Positions 46,079-57,925 of a stretch of DNA of 64,000 bases are shown piece by piece. The notes under the pieces are model-generated. The model made no database searches, was not told the origin of the DNA, and saw only the letters and a program-made list of their open reading frames with translations. The DNA is from Baylisascaris procyonis (lineage: Eukaryota > Nematoda > Chromadorea > Rhabditida > Ascarididae): assembly GCA_037389465.1 (NCBI GenBank), contig JAZARR010000088.1, positions 4,092,001 through 4,156,000 on the forward strand, in the 5' to 3' direction. The translations under genes and the position numbers were made by a program. Each line of letters opens with the position of its first letter. The first letter of the stretch is position 1.

Positions 46079-47119
46079 AGCAACAGCGCGTCGTCGTGCT
46101 GTCAAAATAAGCGCACCTTACAATACACGCACATACTATTGCGTTCACTGAATCAGCCTTCACGATTGTAAAAAAAAAAACGAAAAAAGAAAGAGAATTG
46201 AAAAACTCGAAACACGCACGTCCCATAAACCTGTTTGACAACATTATGAATTTCCTTAGCACTTGCCGAGGCAAAATCCTCACCAGTGAAGAATACAATG
46301 ACTTCTATTAAGGTAATTCAGGATAAAGTAAGGAAAAATCCATAAGGCTTTATGTGGCGTTTATCGACAATAAATCAACAGGTGCTGTGATCAACACAAT
46401 AGTGGACAATCGGCTCCGACAAATATTTTCTGAAAGCAGAACTCAATAAACTCTAAGACGGCACAGGATGCGAAAAAATGAATAGAGAAGCATAACGGGT
46501 GAAAATGTCCTGGTCAATAGTTGTTTCGCTGCAGAATACAGCCTGTAAGTGTAAAAAGGTGCTGCAGCACTAAAACCATCAGATAAGATCAACAGTTATA
46601 ATAAAGAAAAATTTCAACAGGGAAAATATTTCCCAAAAGATGAAGCGTATTGACGTTTAAAAACTTCTGCTAAATGAGATACGCGTGCAGAATATTGCGA
46701 AATATTGCGAAATATTTACGATAATGATGAACAAATTTTCTGCAATTTTTCATCCGGAAAAAAATGTCACATTGTCGGAAATTCAAGAAAATTGAAAGAA
46801 TATCGGGAATTCAGGAAAAAAAAATTGAAAGAAAAAAGCGAATGTAAAAATTTTATCATTAGATGGAGAAAACAATCAGCTGTAAAATCTTGAAATCTCT
46901 TCTTGTCTATCCTAGTGAGTGAGCAACTGATTAGATCTTTATTTGCAAATGAACAAAAAAAAAGAAAAAAGGAAACAACATAAAGAAAAGAATAAAGTAA
47001 CGATAATAATAACTTTCAATTTTCTATTGTTCCGATTTTTATTGCGTTCAAAACCAGAACGAAAGTAAGAAAGAGAAAAGCAAAAAATAAAAATAAAAAA
47101 AAAAATCGGCGAACTGCAC
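46079..47119. other. Upstream region or first intron of the FERM gene
   Basis: No further exon is recognised. A short direct repeat (AATATTGCGA units) lies at 46691-46715. If the candidate exon at 47120-47200 is real, this is intron; otherwise it is 5' flank. Confidence 0.4.
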
Positions 47120-47200
47120 ATACGAACGCATACGACAACTGATGGAATCGAACGAATTGCTGCGCCGTGCACTGAGATATTCTCCAACGGTTTGCCCCAT
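47120..47200 (-). CDS. Candidate first coding exon of the FERM gene
   Basis: On the minus strand an ATG at 47200 opens MGQTVGEYLSARRSNSFDSI and runs 27 codons to a GTGCAG donor, phase 0, matching the phase-0 acceptor at 46070. That join would add 45 residues before the methionine at 46046, giving about 725 in total. A glycine at position 2 could allow N-myristoylation, and the RRSNS stretch looks like a kinase site. A stronger donor (GTATGT) nearby would give the wrong phase, which weakens the model. The alternative is that the acceptor at 46070 receives a splice leader and translation starts at 46046. Confidence 0.4.
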
Positions 47201-50200
47201 TTCTTCACTTTTTTCTTCTGTTTGCGGACAGCTGAGCATCCGAACAGCTGCCACTATTATCTACACATGTAGTTTTGGGAATTTTTTTTTTTTTTTTTGA
47301 AAGAAACGATTTTCTCAATACGGTGCCCTTCTCTCTCCCCCCGTCCCTCTCCCTCTTCCTCACATATCTCCCCACTTTATTATGACTCTTTACCTCTCTT
47401 ATTTTATTCTTCACTTTTTTTGGGGCAAAAACTTCATTTATTTCTTAAATTTACATGTATAACCATCATATTTTCAACAAAAAAAAAAAAAGATGTTGTC
47501 AAGAAAGGTTGACATATAGTTTCGCGTTTTTTTTTTAAATCTCCTTATTTTGGAATTTTTATTTTTATTCTTTAAAAAATGCATAGCCGCTAAACTTAGA
47601 TCGTCGAGATGGATAGCATAAAAATAAATGAGCGAGAAAGAAAGAAAAAATTCGAAGCAAAAAAAAAAAAATGGTTCATCGAAAAGCGGATAAAGATTCT
47701 GCAAAAGAGAACATACAAAAAAAAGAGACAGTAATATTTGTACAAAATAACGATTAACAAAGTAAACAATATTTCACGAATGAACGAGGCAAAACGTTAT
47801 TTAGCACTAGAATGGGCAATAAAACGATAAGAGAGGACAAAATAATAAAATGACGCCGAATGAAGGAATATATACCATTATCGATGAAAACGATGCATAT
47901 ACACATTGAAAGAAGCAACCAGCCGATTGCACTGAAATTTCAAAAATAATGGAATAATTTTTTTTTCTCTCTCTTTGCACGAACGATCGATTTCTACAAA
48001 TGTTCCATAAAAGATTCGGTTCTTCTTTTTCAATTTCGCTTAATCAATTGCAAAATAAAATTTGTTCGTAAATTTTATGCGATATTTAAAGTATTAGTAA
48101 GAGACGAGAATCGAGAAATATAGAATAGACGATAGAAGATGATCTTATAAAAAAAAATTCATTAGATTATTGTTGAAATTTATGTGACTCATAAATTCAT
48201 CGCAATATTATTAGATTAATATACGTATTATGAATAATTCTATTATAATGCGTTTTTCTAAAAAATTTACAAAAAAAAAACGCATAATAAAGAGAAAATG
48301 AAATGAAATAGTGAAAATACATTAGAAAATCTATAATCGAGAGCGAGAGCAACGATAAGAATGCTCATCGCAATAGGTGAATGTTGTGTGGGTATTAATC
48401 AATGATGAGAGATCTGTTGTATTTTGTGTAAATTTCTTATCTCCGCTCATCTATTTTCTTTCACATTTGTTTGAGAGAAAATATGTTTCTATTAGTGTTT
48501 TTATTCTTTTTCCATTTCAACTTTGTGTTATCTTATTGAGGGAACTGATTTTTCTACGATATATTTATATACGAAGTGCATATATTACACTAAAAACAAC
48601 GATTATTGTTCCTTCTCAACCAAATATGTTCGGCAACAAAACAAGCTGGAAAGCGCGCCAGATGAGTTGACACGATATGCGCTTTTGCACTTCGCTCACT
48701 TGATCAATTCTATCAATTGCTTAACAGATAAAGAACATGCAAAATAATGTCCCTGACTTCGTAATAAATAAATAAATAAATCAAAATTCAAAGTTGGCGG
48801 ATGAATATGATAAACGGTACAGGTGATCTCCTCATAATGTATATTATATCCACCGCATTTCCTAATCCTACCTTCAATAATTCCCGAGTTGAAATTGCGA
48901 GGCGAACAGACATACACAGACAGACAAACAGACAGACACGCACACCACATAAACACATTATGCAAATAACAGCAACATACGCAAAAATTGTAAAAGCACA
49001 TAACAAATGCAATAATGACTGCGAATAATACAATAAAGATAAAGAAAAACCTTCGAAGAACTGGTTCGTACCAAACTTTGCAAATAATAGACTCCCCAGC
49101 TCGAAAAGATGTCGCAAAAAAAAAGGATGTCATTTGTGCTATTCATTCTTTGTGAGACTCTCCACTTAGACATTATCCCTTCACTATTTGTGAAATTCTA
49201 CCCTTGGGCTTATAAAATACCTGTCTTACGATAATCTCCTTATACAAATATATTTCACCCTGTGTTCTTTCCATTTGCAATTGCCCCCAACTTTTCCAAC
49301 AATTTCCGATCATATTTTCGTTCAATGTGTTATAATTTAGATTTCTGAAATTATTAAAACCAACAAAACTTTGATTAAATACCTGATTTAAGTTGCATAT
49401 GCAAGCAACAATAATGAGAGGCAACGACAATGTTTGTATTACAAGAGAGTTAGGAGGGGAGGGGGGGGGGAAGACCTCATATTCCAGTGGGTTGACGAGA
49501 ATGGGGGGGGTGCGAGGAGATAAAGGGTTCCATATTAGGTGAGGGTGAGGAGAGTTTGAATGAGCGCTACAACAAATGAGCGTAAAATGTTGAGTAAATT
49601 GATTGTTTGCATATGCGATAGTGATGCACGACGATGCTTTATCGCTACCGAACTAACCAACCGTACGATAACCGAGCATCAATGCAATGTTATTTCGATA
49701 AACATCTCAAACGCTCACGTCCAAGTCGACGGCCGAAACACGTAAACGACATATCTTATATCTAATAGTGTACCACATAGTGGAGTACTTCATAAGCTCA
49801 CGTCTATAAATATCTACAGATTAACCTTACGAAAAGTGCAAATTACAACGTCATAAAATTCGAGTACAACTTCCTTTCATTTGTGAACAATAAACTATGA
49901 CCATATTCACGTGTACAAAATTCCCCTTTCTATTATATCCGGTTTTTTTTTTTTTGTTCGGCAGCCTACAGTGAAAAAATACCGAAACATGAAAGTTTTT
50001 TAGGATAGTGGATAAAGCATCATTGATGGTGATCGTTAATGTTTGCAGATTTTCAACGAAATTCTTATAGATCTCGACATTTAATATCGTTGATAAAAAT
50101 GGAAACGATTGGGGATTTACCCGTCACGAGCACGTCGACTTCGATAACAATAATCACCCAAATGTCACTCTAGAATAAACATATCTATAAATACTACAGT

Positions 50201-51095
50201 AATTAGAACAATAAAACGTTAAGCTTAGCTCATTGATTATTATCCTGAAGAAGCATACTGTAACACATAATAATAGTGCATTACCATTACAACAGTTATA
50301 TCGTCTCCAATTTTGGTCAATATTAGGTTTACCCCTTAGATTCATAGTAAATATCCCATTTGCAGATCAATACTAAGGAAAACTACTCAACATAAGAATC
50401 TCTCCACGTAATGATAGATAGAAGAAATTTTGAATAAAAGTTAGCAATTTGGAAATATTTGAAAGACGATGAACACTTCAAACATTTAAGCAATTACTTT
50501 ATGAAATGAATAAATAGTAGTAATTTTATTTATACTTTTAATTACTCATCGATTGAAAATTTTTACGGTTTTTTTTTTTGCAATTTTTAAGTGAAAAATT
50601 TTTTGCTCATATTTAGGTGAAAAGTTTTTCGTACAATCATATGTATATCGATTAAATGATATTATTTAAAACTATGAATGCACAATAAATTAAAAACATG
50701 AAATTATTTAAAAACTATAAATGCACAATAAATTGAAATAATTGCTTACGTTTTGCCTATGTTGACTGTTTTGATGTTTAGTGTTGAAAGCTTATGTATT
50801 GGTGCGCTATATGGATGATTGCTTTTAATTTATGGTTTATGGACTACTGCTTATGGATTTATGAATCGTTGAAATGGTTTACGGATCACTGCTTATGCAG
50901 TCATTCATAAATGCTTTCTTCGTAGCGTATTTTAATGCATCAACACCTCAGAGGTCTATTTTTTCTTTTTTCAAAATCTTTTAGAGCTTTAAAAGTTTTT
51001 ATGGTTTATCTTTTAAAGGTGATTTAAATTATGTTTTCAATATATTTGCTCCGTTTGTTTAATGAAACAAAATATGATACGACAAAAATACCGAC
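47201..51095. other. Intergenic AT-rich stretch, no gene recognised
   Basis: Low-complexity DNA with many A and T runs, an (AATA)n run at 48762-48780 and G runs at 49453-49472 and 49504-49511. An imperfect tandem pair of about 43 bases lies at 50658-50743. A plus-strand open stretch at 49560-49745 has fairly normal codon complexity but no domain or splice partner, and is not called. Confidence 0.5.
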
Positions 51096-51256
51096 AGCGT
51101 CCCCCCCCCCAAAAAAAAATACCGACAAAAATATTTTTCGAGGTATTTTAGCAATCGGCAAACTGATTTATATTAGAGAGTAGAAAAGCTAGTCAACGAA
51201 ATGTTTTGCGTTGAAGAGCAGCGTAATAACAACTGTGCACACGAGTAATGACAATA
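51096..51256. repeat. 161-bp direct repeat, copy A
   Basis: Begins AGCGT, then C10 and A9, then unique-looking sequence ending at ...gtaatgacaata. It matches copy B at 51767-51927 with only a few substitutions and no net length change (constant offset of 671 bases). See copy B. Confidence 0.9.
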
Positions 51257-51488
51257 CTATTCTCTCTCTCAATAGTTGATCAACACTATTATCTCAATAG
51301 TTGTTGCATGCGAATTTAATTATCAAATCTATTTCAATGTATAGAAAAAATATATGCTTATATCAAAATAGTTTGTAGCATAGTTCTAGGCAGTAATATA
51401 TTGATAGTGTTGTTGCGTTAGTGAAAGAAAAAACAAGAAAAAAACAAAAAACAAAAAAAGCATTGCTAATAATTGAAAATGAATAGCA

Positions 51489-51542
51489 ATAAATAAATAA
51501 ATAAACAAATAAATAAATAAACAAATAAATAAATAAATAAAC
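51489..51542. repeat. (AAAT/AAAC)n microsatellite
   Basis: Tetranucleotide AAAT units interspersed with AAAC over about 54 bases, between the two copies of the 161-bp repeat. Confidence 0.93.
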
Positions 51543-51766
51543 GAGATCATGATATAGTAGTAAATCATTTGTGTTTGTACTAAACAATAAAAAATCTTCA
51601 AATATAACAAATACTAACCAATAAGAGATAAATAGAAATGAAATTTTAAACGAATAGAATTGTTAACTTTTACAATTTTCGTGAATAATTTGTGATCAGG
51701 TGATGGAAACATTTGATGATGACTTTAAAAAAAATAAACGGTAGCAATTAGAGCTTAATCGAAGAA

Positions 51767-51927
51767 AGCGTCCCCCCCCCCCCCAAAAAAAACGGACAAA
51801 AATATTTTTCGACGTATTTTAGCAATCGGCAAACTGATTTATATTAGAGAGTAGTAAAGCTAGTCAACGAAATGTTTTGCGTTGAAAAGCAGCGTAATAA
51901 CAACTGTGCACACGAGTAATGACAATA
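51767..51927. repeat. 161-bp direct repeat, copy B
   Basis: Second copy of the repeat at 51096-51256, beginning AGCGT, C13, A8. Differences are confined mainly to the C/A tract boundary and a handful of single bases, so the duplication is recent relative to the decay elsewhere. No open frame or terminal inverted repeat is evident. Confidence 0.9.
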
Positions 51928-52571
51928 AAATAAGCTTAGAGCAACGTTAACGGAAAAAAAACGAAGAGAAAAAAAACTGCTGATTACGCCAACGAACACC
52001 CCACAAAACATTTCAGCTATTGATAAGAACACTTAAATTTATTTAAAAAAAAATATTGCGCTGCTAAATTTTTTTTTTATCCGCATAAAAATTGTATTTA
52101 TGAATGAGCGATTATTGCAGCTATAAAATTACAAAAATGTGTTTGTAAATTTTAAAGAAACGATAAACGAAATATGCACAGAGACGATCACAACAATTCA
52201 GCAGTATATTCGCATGAGAATTCTTCGTGCGAATTTTTTATTGCCAATTTCTAATATCCTCAAATATGAATCGCATATTTTTATTGAAGAAGTATGCATC
52301 TAACGATGCGTTTGTAATTCGCTCCTCACGGTATCTATTCGTCTCTTAAGAAAAAATTCACATACGCTATTGTAGAGTCGATAGCATTTTTCAAGATTTA
52401 CTTAGTAATTACGCGTTTTCAGGAACTTTTTTTTTTTTTTTAAATAAATGCATTTTCAACAGTTCATTACTCGGTTTTCTGCTGTCAAACGATATTTCTC
52501 TCTCGTAATTAAATAATTCAAATCATCGAATTAAATGCTCTAAATTAACGTTTAATTATATATTGGCACCG

Positions 52572-52602
52572 CCCCCCCCCCCCAAGCAACAAAAAAAAAC
52601 CG
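52572..52602. repeat. Poly-C/poly-A tract
   Basis: C12, AAGCAAC and A9 form a third C-then-A tract in the same orientation as those that open the two 161-bp repeats. The sequence after it does not match those repeats. Confidence 0.7.
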
Positions 52603-52739
52603 TTAAGCTTTCAGGTAAAATTTTATTGCTTTAAATATTCCATATGCGTTAATAAGCAGATGCATAAATCGAATAAAATTGTGTTAGATATTATAATGTT
52701 GCGTTTCACACAAAAACACACACACACACACAAACGTTC

Positions 52740-53130
52740 ATATGATTTATCGGAAGCCGAAAATGAGCTTGTTAGACAGCCAAATACCGAACATAATTAC
52801 ATAGTGTGCTATACACATAAAGGCAAAACCACCCGGAATTGTAAGACAACGAAACGATGCAGCAATTGCTGCTACAGCTGGACAAATGCGCCGACGGAAT
52901 TTGCGACGCCAATTGATGATCTTTAGCAGTATCTATTCAATACACCCATATATCGTCGAATATATGATCATATATATTGAAAGCATAACTTGCTTTAGAG
53001 TTGCCACTTTTTTTGAAGGCACAAATATTGCAATCGGTGACACTAACGCGAACACCTATTAAGATGCATAGATGCGAATTGGCTGCAAAATTGTCGAATG
53101 CGTTAGTCAATGATTGGAATGACGGCAATT
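52740..53130. other. Ambiguous coding-like stretch
   Basis: A plus-strand frame to a TAG at 52924 is Cys-rich (KRCSNCCYSW). The opposite strand, from about 52920 to 52760, reads an equally open, basic then hydrophobic segment (GGFAFMCIAHYVIMFGIWLS). A minus frame at 53128-52937 is also open. No splice chain or start context favours one. It may be a decayed gene or chance; I assign no product. Confidence 0.2.
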
Positions 53131-54449
53131 AAGCGAATAGCAAAAGCAAAGCAGAAACGGATCGGTAGATGAAATTGGCAAAAGGCACACAACTACATCT
53201 CATAGTGGAAGGGGGGGGGGAGGGACGTGGAGGAATGGGAAAAGGCGATGGCATAGAGCAGTTGCATTGTATTTCAGGAAGAAGTTGAAGTTATCACAGT
53301 GGTGAAATTGTATCATCGAAAATTTGCATAAGTGCGTTGAATTCTCGAGCGTGACGTGCATTCATGCGATCGCTTAATAAAGATGCCTTCACGCGCATTT
53401 CCGTTAATTGTTGCACACATCTGCAAATATTAACTATCTTTCAAATTCACGAAAACAATCCTTAGAATATATACAACAATTGTCGTTGTTTCTTCTTAGA
53501 TTAGACTTAACCTTAGTACGACTACTTCAAAACTTAATACAGTTAGTGTTGAAATACCATTTGTCATTCAAACGAAATTGAAATGCCCCCATCAATGTTT
53601 GTAGAAACATGAAGCAAAGATAGTAAGTTAAATTATGGTCATTAACCAAGTTTGAAAAGTGGGGAAGGCCAATGAGTGACGGGCCTGGAAAGTATAGCAA
53701 TAATACTCTAAGCCTCAACTCAGCTATAGAGTAGCCTCAACGCAGATATCACACCATCTGCAAAACTATTCGGCGTTTTGCATAAATAATTCATTGCGGA
53801 TACCTACAAGAAATGACAAAATATTTGCATTTCTTCACCGATGATTCTGTGTTCCTAGGATTTTCACCTGGTGCAATTTATCCAGTTCAAAACAACAGCA
53901 TCGTAATAGTCCCATCGCCCCAGCAGTTTCGACACCGGAAACTAGGAAACAACGATTCGCTTTAATCTAGTGCAAATATCGTAACATTAATAATTCCCTC
54001 TCACATACAGAATTCGGGTACATACTTACGCGATCCGAATGGTTTCCAGTGCGCCGTTTTGGTATTAATAAACAACAATTACGCATCAATGCAAGCCATG
54101 AGTAGAAACAAGATGTATAGATCTCGAAACGCAATCGAATCGTTTCGACGCTAAACGAAACCACTGCATTTTCCCACTAAGTCAAATCTTGTTTGACATA
54201 TGCACACCTGCACATGGTGCCTATTGAAATACTTGTAGCTAGAATATAAAGTGTTATACATGACGCAACCATCTCATTCATAAAGAACACGAGTACAACT
54301 TTAAATCACCAATGACAGGTTACAACTTGCCTCATAAGTTAATAATCCAAGTCATTCAAGTTCGATAACTTCCCACTGATAATCACATTAAAAAATCTTC
54401 ACTTATCTTAACATTCTGGCTATCGCAACAACAAATATTAATAATGTGG
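53131..54449. other. 3' flank of the katanin gene, no gene recognised
   Basis: Contains a G10 run at 53211-53220 followed by AGGG. No exon or RNA gene is recognised up to the katanin stop codon at 54450. Confidence 0.5.
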
Positions 54450-57400
54450 TCAGTCTTTATCAAACGTTATTGTGGCTCCTTCATATTGCTGAAAAAGAAA
54501 GAGTAAAGATAAATGATCAAACGTTACAAACGAGGGAAAAACACTAACTTTACACATTTGGAATGTCGTTCCTCGGCCGTAACGTCAACACCAATATGCG
54601 ATGGTTGCTGTGCACCCATACGTATTACATTACCGAAGCCGGTGATAGCTGTACGCAGGGCGGTCAAAGCGATCTAAAGACACACAAAACAGTTGGCATC
54701 ACTTTAAATCCAACCACATTATGACCAACTTATTGCAGAACATTTCTGACAACTCGTCAATTTCATCGAAGAATCAATAGCAATAAACTGTATCGGTTTA
54801 TCGAATAGTAACAATTAACGTTTAAGTTTCTTCCCTCAGGAATTTCCCGGTGTCAATTAGCCCACTTAACTATGTTACGTGTTATAGTAAGCCAGCCGTA
54901 AGAAAAATACGCTACCGGTCGTTAGCAATAGGGAAATGGGTACCTCAACATAGTGTTCGTGTTTGCTGGCCACTAGAACACCGATATGAGCCAAAACGGC
55001 GCAGCACATCGATAGATTCCATGTGGTCGGCGAGTGGTTGAGTGCAGCAAGTAGCTCACCCACCAATGCCGCCTCACCAAACCTTGCGGCTTCTGCTAGC
55101 GCAGCATCGATACCACGTGTACGCCAACACTGTCGCAGACTGTCCAACGAAGCTCGTCGTTGAGTTAGCACCATATCGACGTTTGCATGTCCTTTGCTGA
55201 TCTCCTCCAGAAGAGAGTTCTCATCGCAACAGCTATCAACTGCACCTGTGCCCAGCTCTTCCACAACTACTGCTCCTCTTTTGTTCTTCTCTTCCTTAAT
55301 GAACGCTCATATTTCGCTAAATTTTCAACCAAAAATATTTTTAACAAGATTCTAGATTTTAAAAAAATCATAGAAAACAATAAATTACAAAGTGAATTAA
55401 GTCTTCGGGATTTATTCGAAAAAGAATGAATTCGATGGAAAATATACATTCCATAATCATAAGGTGATCAAAAAAAAGTTCGTAAAGCCAACATTGTGCG
55501 AGGGAATCCTTAGATCTCAACAATTTTATTTCTTTCACGATTTTATAGATTTTCTGACTATTATTATTCATTAAAACACACAAAGATTCATTGAAATATA
55601 GAACTTTTTATTTAGATGTTAACTTCATTGGAATACTCCACTTACTCGATCAGATCGTTTCCTCTGTGAGGCAACACGTACATCAGGTGCGGATGATGTG
55701 CACGCAAGAATGCCTCCTGAAATGATATCACATTATCGAATGGGTAAAGCATCTAAAAATCGCATGCGCAATCAATGGCCCCATCTTTCTTAGAATCACT
55801 TAGATGGTTGCAAATCACTCTCACGAGCTTAATGAAACGTCCCAAGTGTGGTATCTCAAGAACTGCGATTTTCAGGTCCTCAGGGATGTGCATCGGCTAA
55901 TTTTTTTTGAGTGCTAATCAATGACGTCACGAACGTAATTCATCAAGGATAGCATAACTTAGCATCGTTTATGCAATTCGAAAGGATTTTGGTGTCTAAA
56001 TGTTGAATATTGAGACGGTTGAGAAAAAAAACGAAACATATAATCGAAGATCATTTTTTGGGTTGAAGAATTTCTGTTCTTCCGAAAACAACATCCGAGA
56101 CGCTACAAATTTCGATAAATGAAAACAAAAAATTGTCTCAAATAATCATTTGAAGAAGTAAACCGTTGCTGCTTTTGTTACTGGCCAAAGAACGCCTTAT
56201 TCGAGAACCACTTGCCGTCGTACTCTTTGTGTTGTTCCTAAAATAGTTCATCATATGTCATGTTTTTAGTAATATTACACAACAGCATTAAAAAAAAAAA
56301 CAACTCAAAAGGTGACGTCGTAACTGCGGAACTCGTTACTGCTTGCCGAAAAGTTTGATGTAATATCATTTCAAGCATCCTATTCTTCATTGAACTGTAC
56401 TAATTAGATTCTAAGCAACTTCAAAATTCCGGATGAAGCAATATGCAACAATATTGTATCGATATGCATCATTCCGATTTAACAATTAAATCATCGAATC
56501 AAGACAGCACTTAGATGGTTATCGTCAATCGAAGCACTTAAACGGAAGTACACATCAAATTTTATGAAATAACCACCCAACAGACTCAATGAAAAAGTTC
56601 TCTCAAGAGAATAAAGGAAACAACAGCGAAGAGTAAAAAATATTTTCAAATTAAGTGAAAAAAAATGAAACGGCTTACTTTAAATTCACTTCCGATCGAC
56701 GAGTTTTCAGTGTAGTTGGTCGTGATTGTGACGGTGGCGATGATGCATTCACCATCGATATAATAAAGGTCTGAATATAAACGTACGAATTTCATACCAC
56801 TAAATAACGATACCCATACTATCAACGATAAATTTTTATTGTTGTCTAATTCGAAAATTACTTCTTAGCGGAGATGATTGCACATAGCGCGAAAAAAAAG
56901 GAACAAACAGAAACTATACCATCACGACAGCGCACTCTTCGCAACACTGACATCTCGTGCACAACCGCACTTACTTATTATTGCTCAATTATAAGTGTTC
57001 TCAAATTGTTTCGTTGCATACACTCCTAGCAATAAGAAAAAAAAATCAATAGCTGCATTACTTGCATCAAAACTATGGAAAATTTTTTTAATGGTTTCAG
57101 AATTCAATTTGGGTACCCATTTTCGAATAGGCCTACAAATATTAGATATGAATGCAGAATGACGCATCGAATATGCCTAGGGTAAATCAACCATTTAAAG
57201 CGCGCATAAAAATTGCCCCAAGACAAATTCGCTTCGTTTTCTCTGAATCTGTAACAACTCTATTACTAGACCATTAATCGTTTCTATCTTTTCGATATTT
57301 TTATCTTTGGAAAGCTATGTGATGTAGTTAAGCTTTCCAATCGATATATTTTCCACCTATATTATTACAGTAATATCTTTTTGACGTTATTCGACTACCC

Positions 57401-57876
57401 CATATTTTGCGGCATTCAATCACTTACAAAAAAAAAAAAAAACGATCATCAATTTCCTCTCTTTCTTCCTCTCTCATCTTTCAAACGAAATTCAGATTCA
57501 TATAATTTATCTCTCCCCTATCACAATAGAATCACTATTCCAGCTAAGCATAGCGAATCCAATTAAAACAACACAAAACTACTAAACACAAAGAGGATAA
57601 AAAAATGAAAGAAAAAACTGCAAAGAGGCACAATCGAAATTTACCACAATCGAAATTTACAAATATCGTTGAATGTTCAAATTCAAGACATTGGAATAAG
57701 ATATTAGAATTTTGTGCGACTCGTCGAACTCGTTATTGCGTGAAGGGTATGTATTTGGTTTACAGGTGAATAAAAAAAAGGCGTCGGCGCTATAAAAGTT
57801 TTGAAAAGCAATACTGCTATTGCAAGTATATCGCTGCGCATTGCGCATACTATTAGGTTCACATCCATAAAATTAA

Positions 57877-57925
<49 letters not shown>

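Noticed and set aside
49560..49745. 61-codon plus-strand open frame (LIVCICDSDARR)
   Set aside because: No homology that I recognise and no splice or poly-A context; open-frame length is not unusual here.
54850..55041. Plus-strand open frame opposite the con80 exon
   Set aside because: Shadow of the katanin con80 coding sequence on the other strand.
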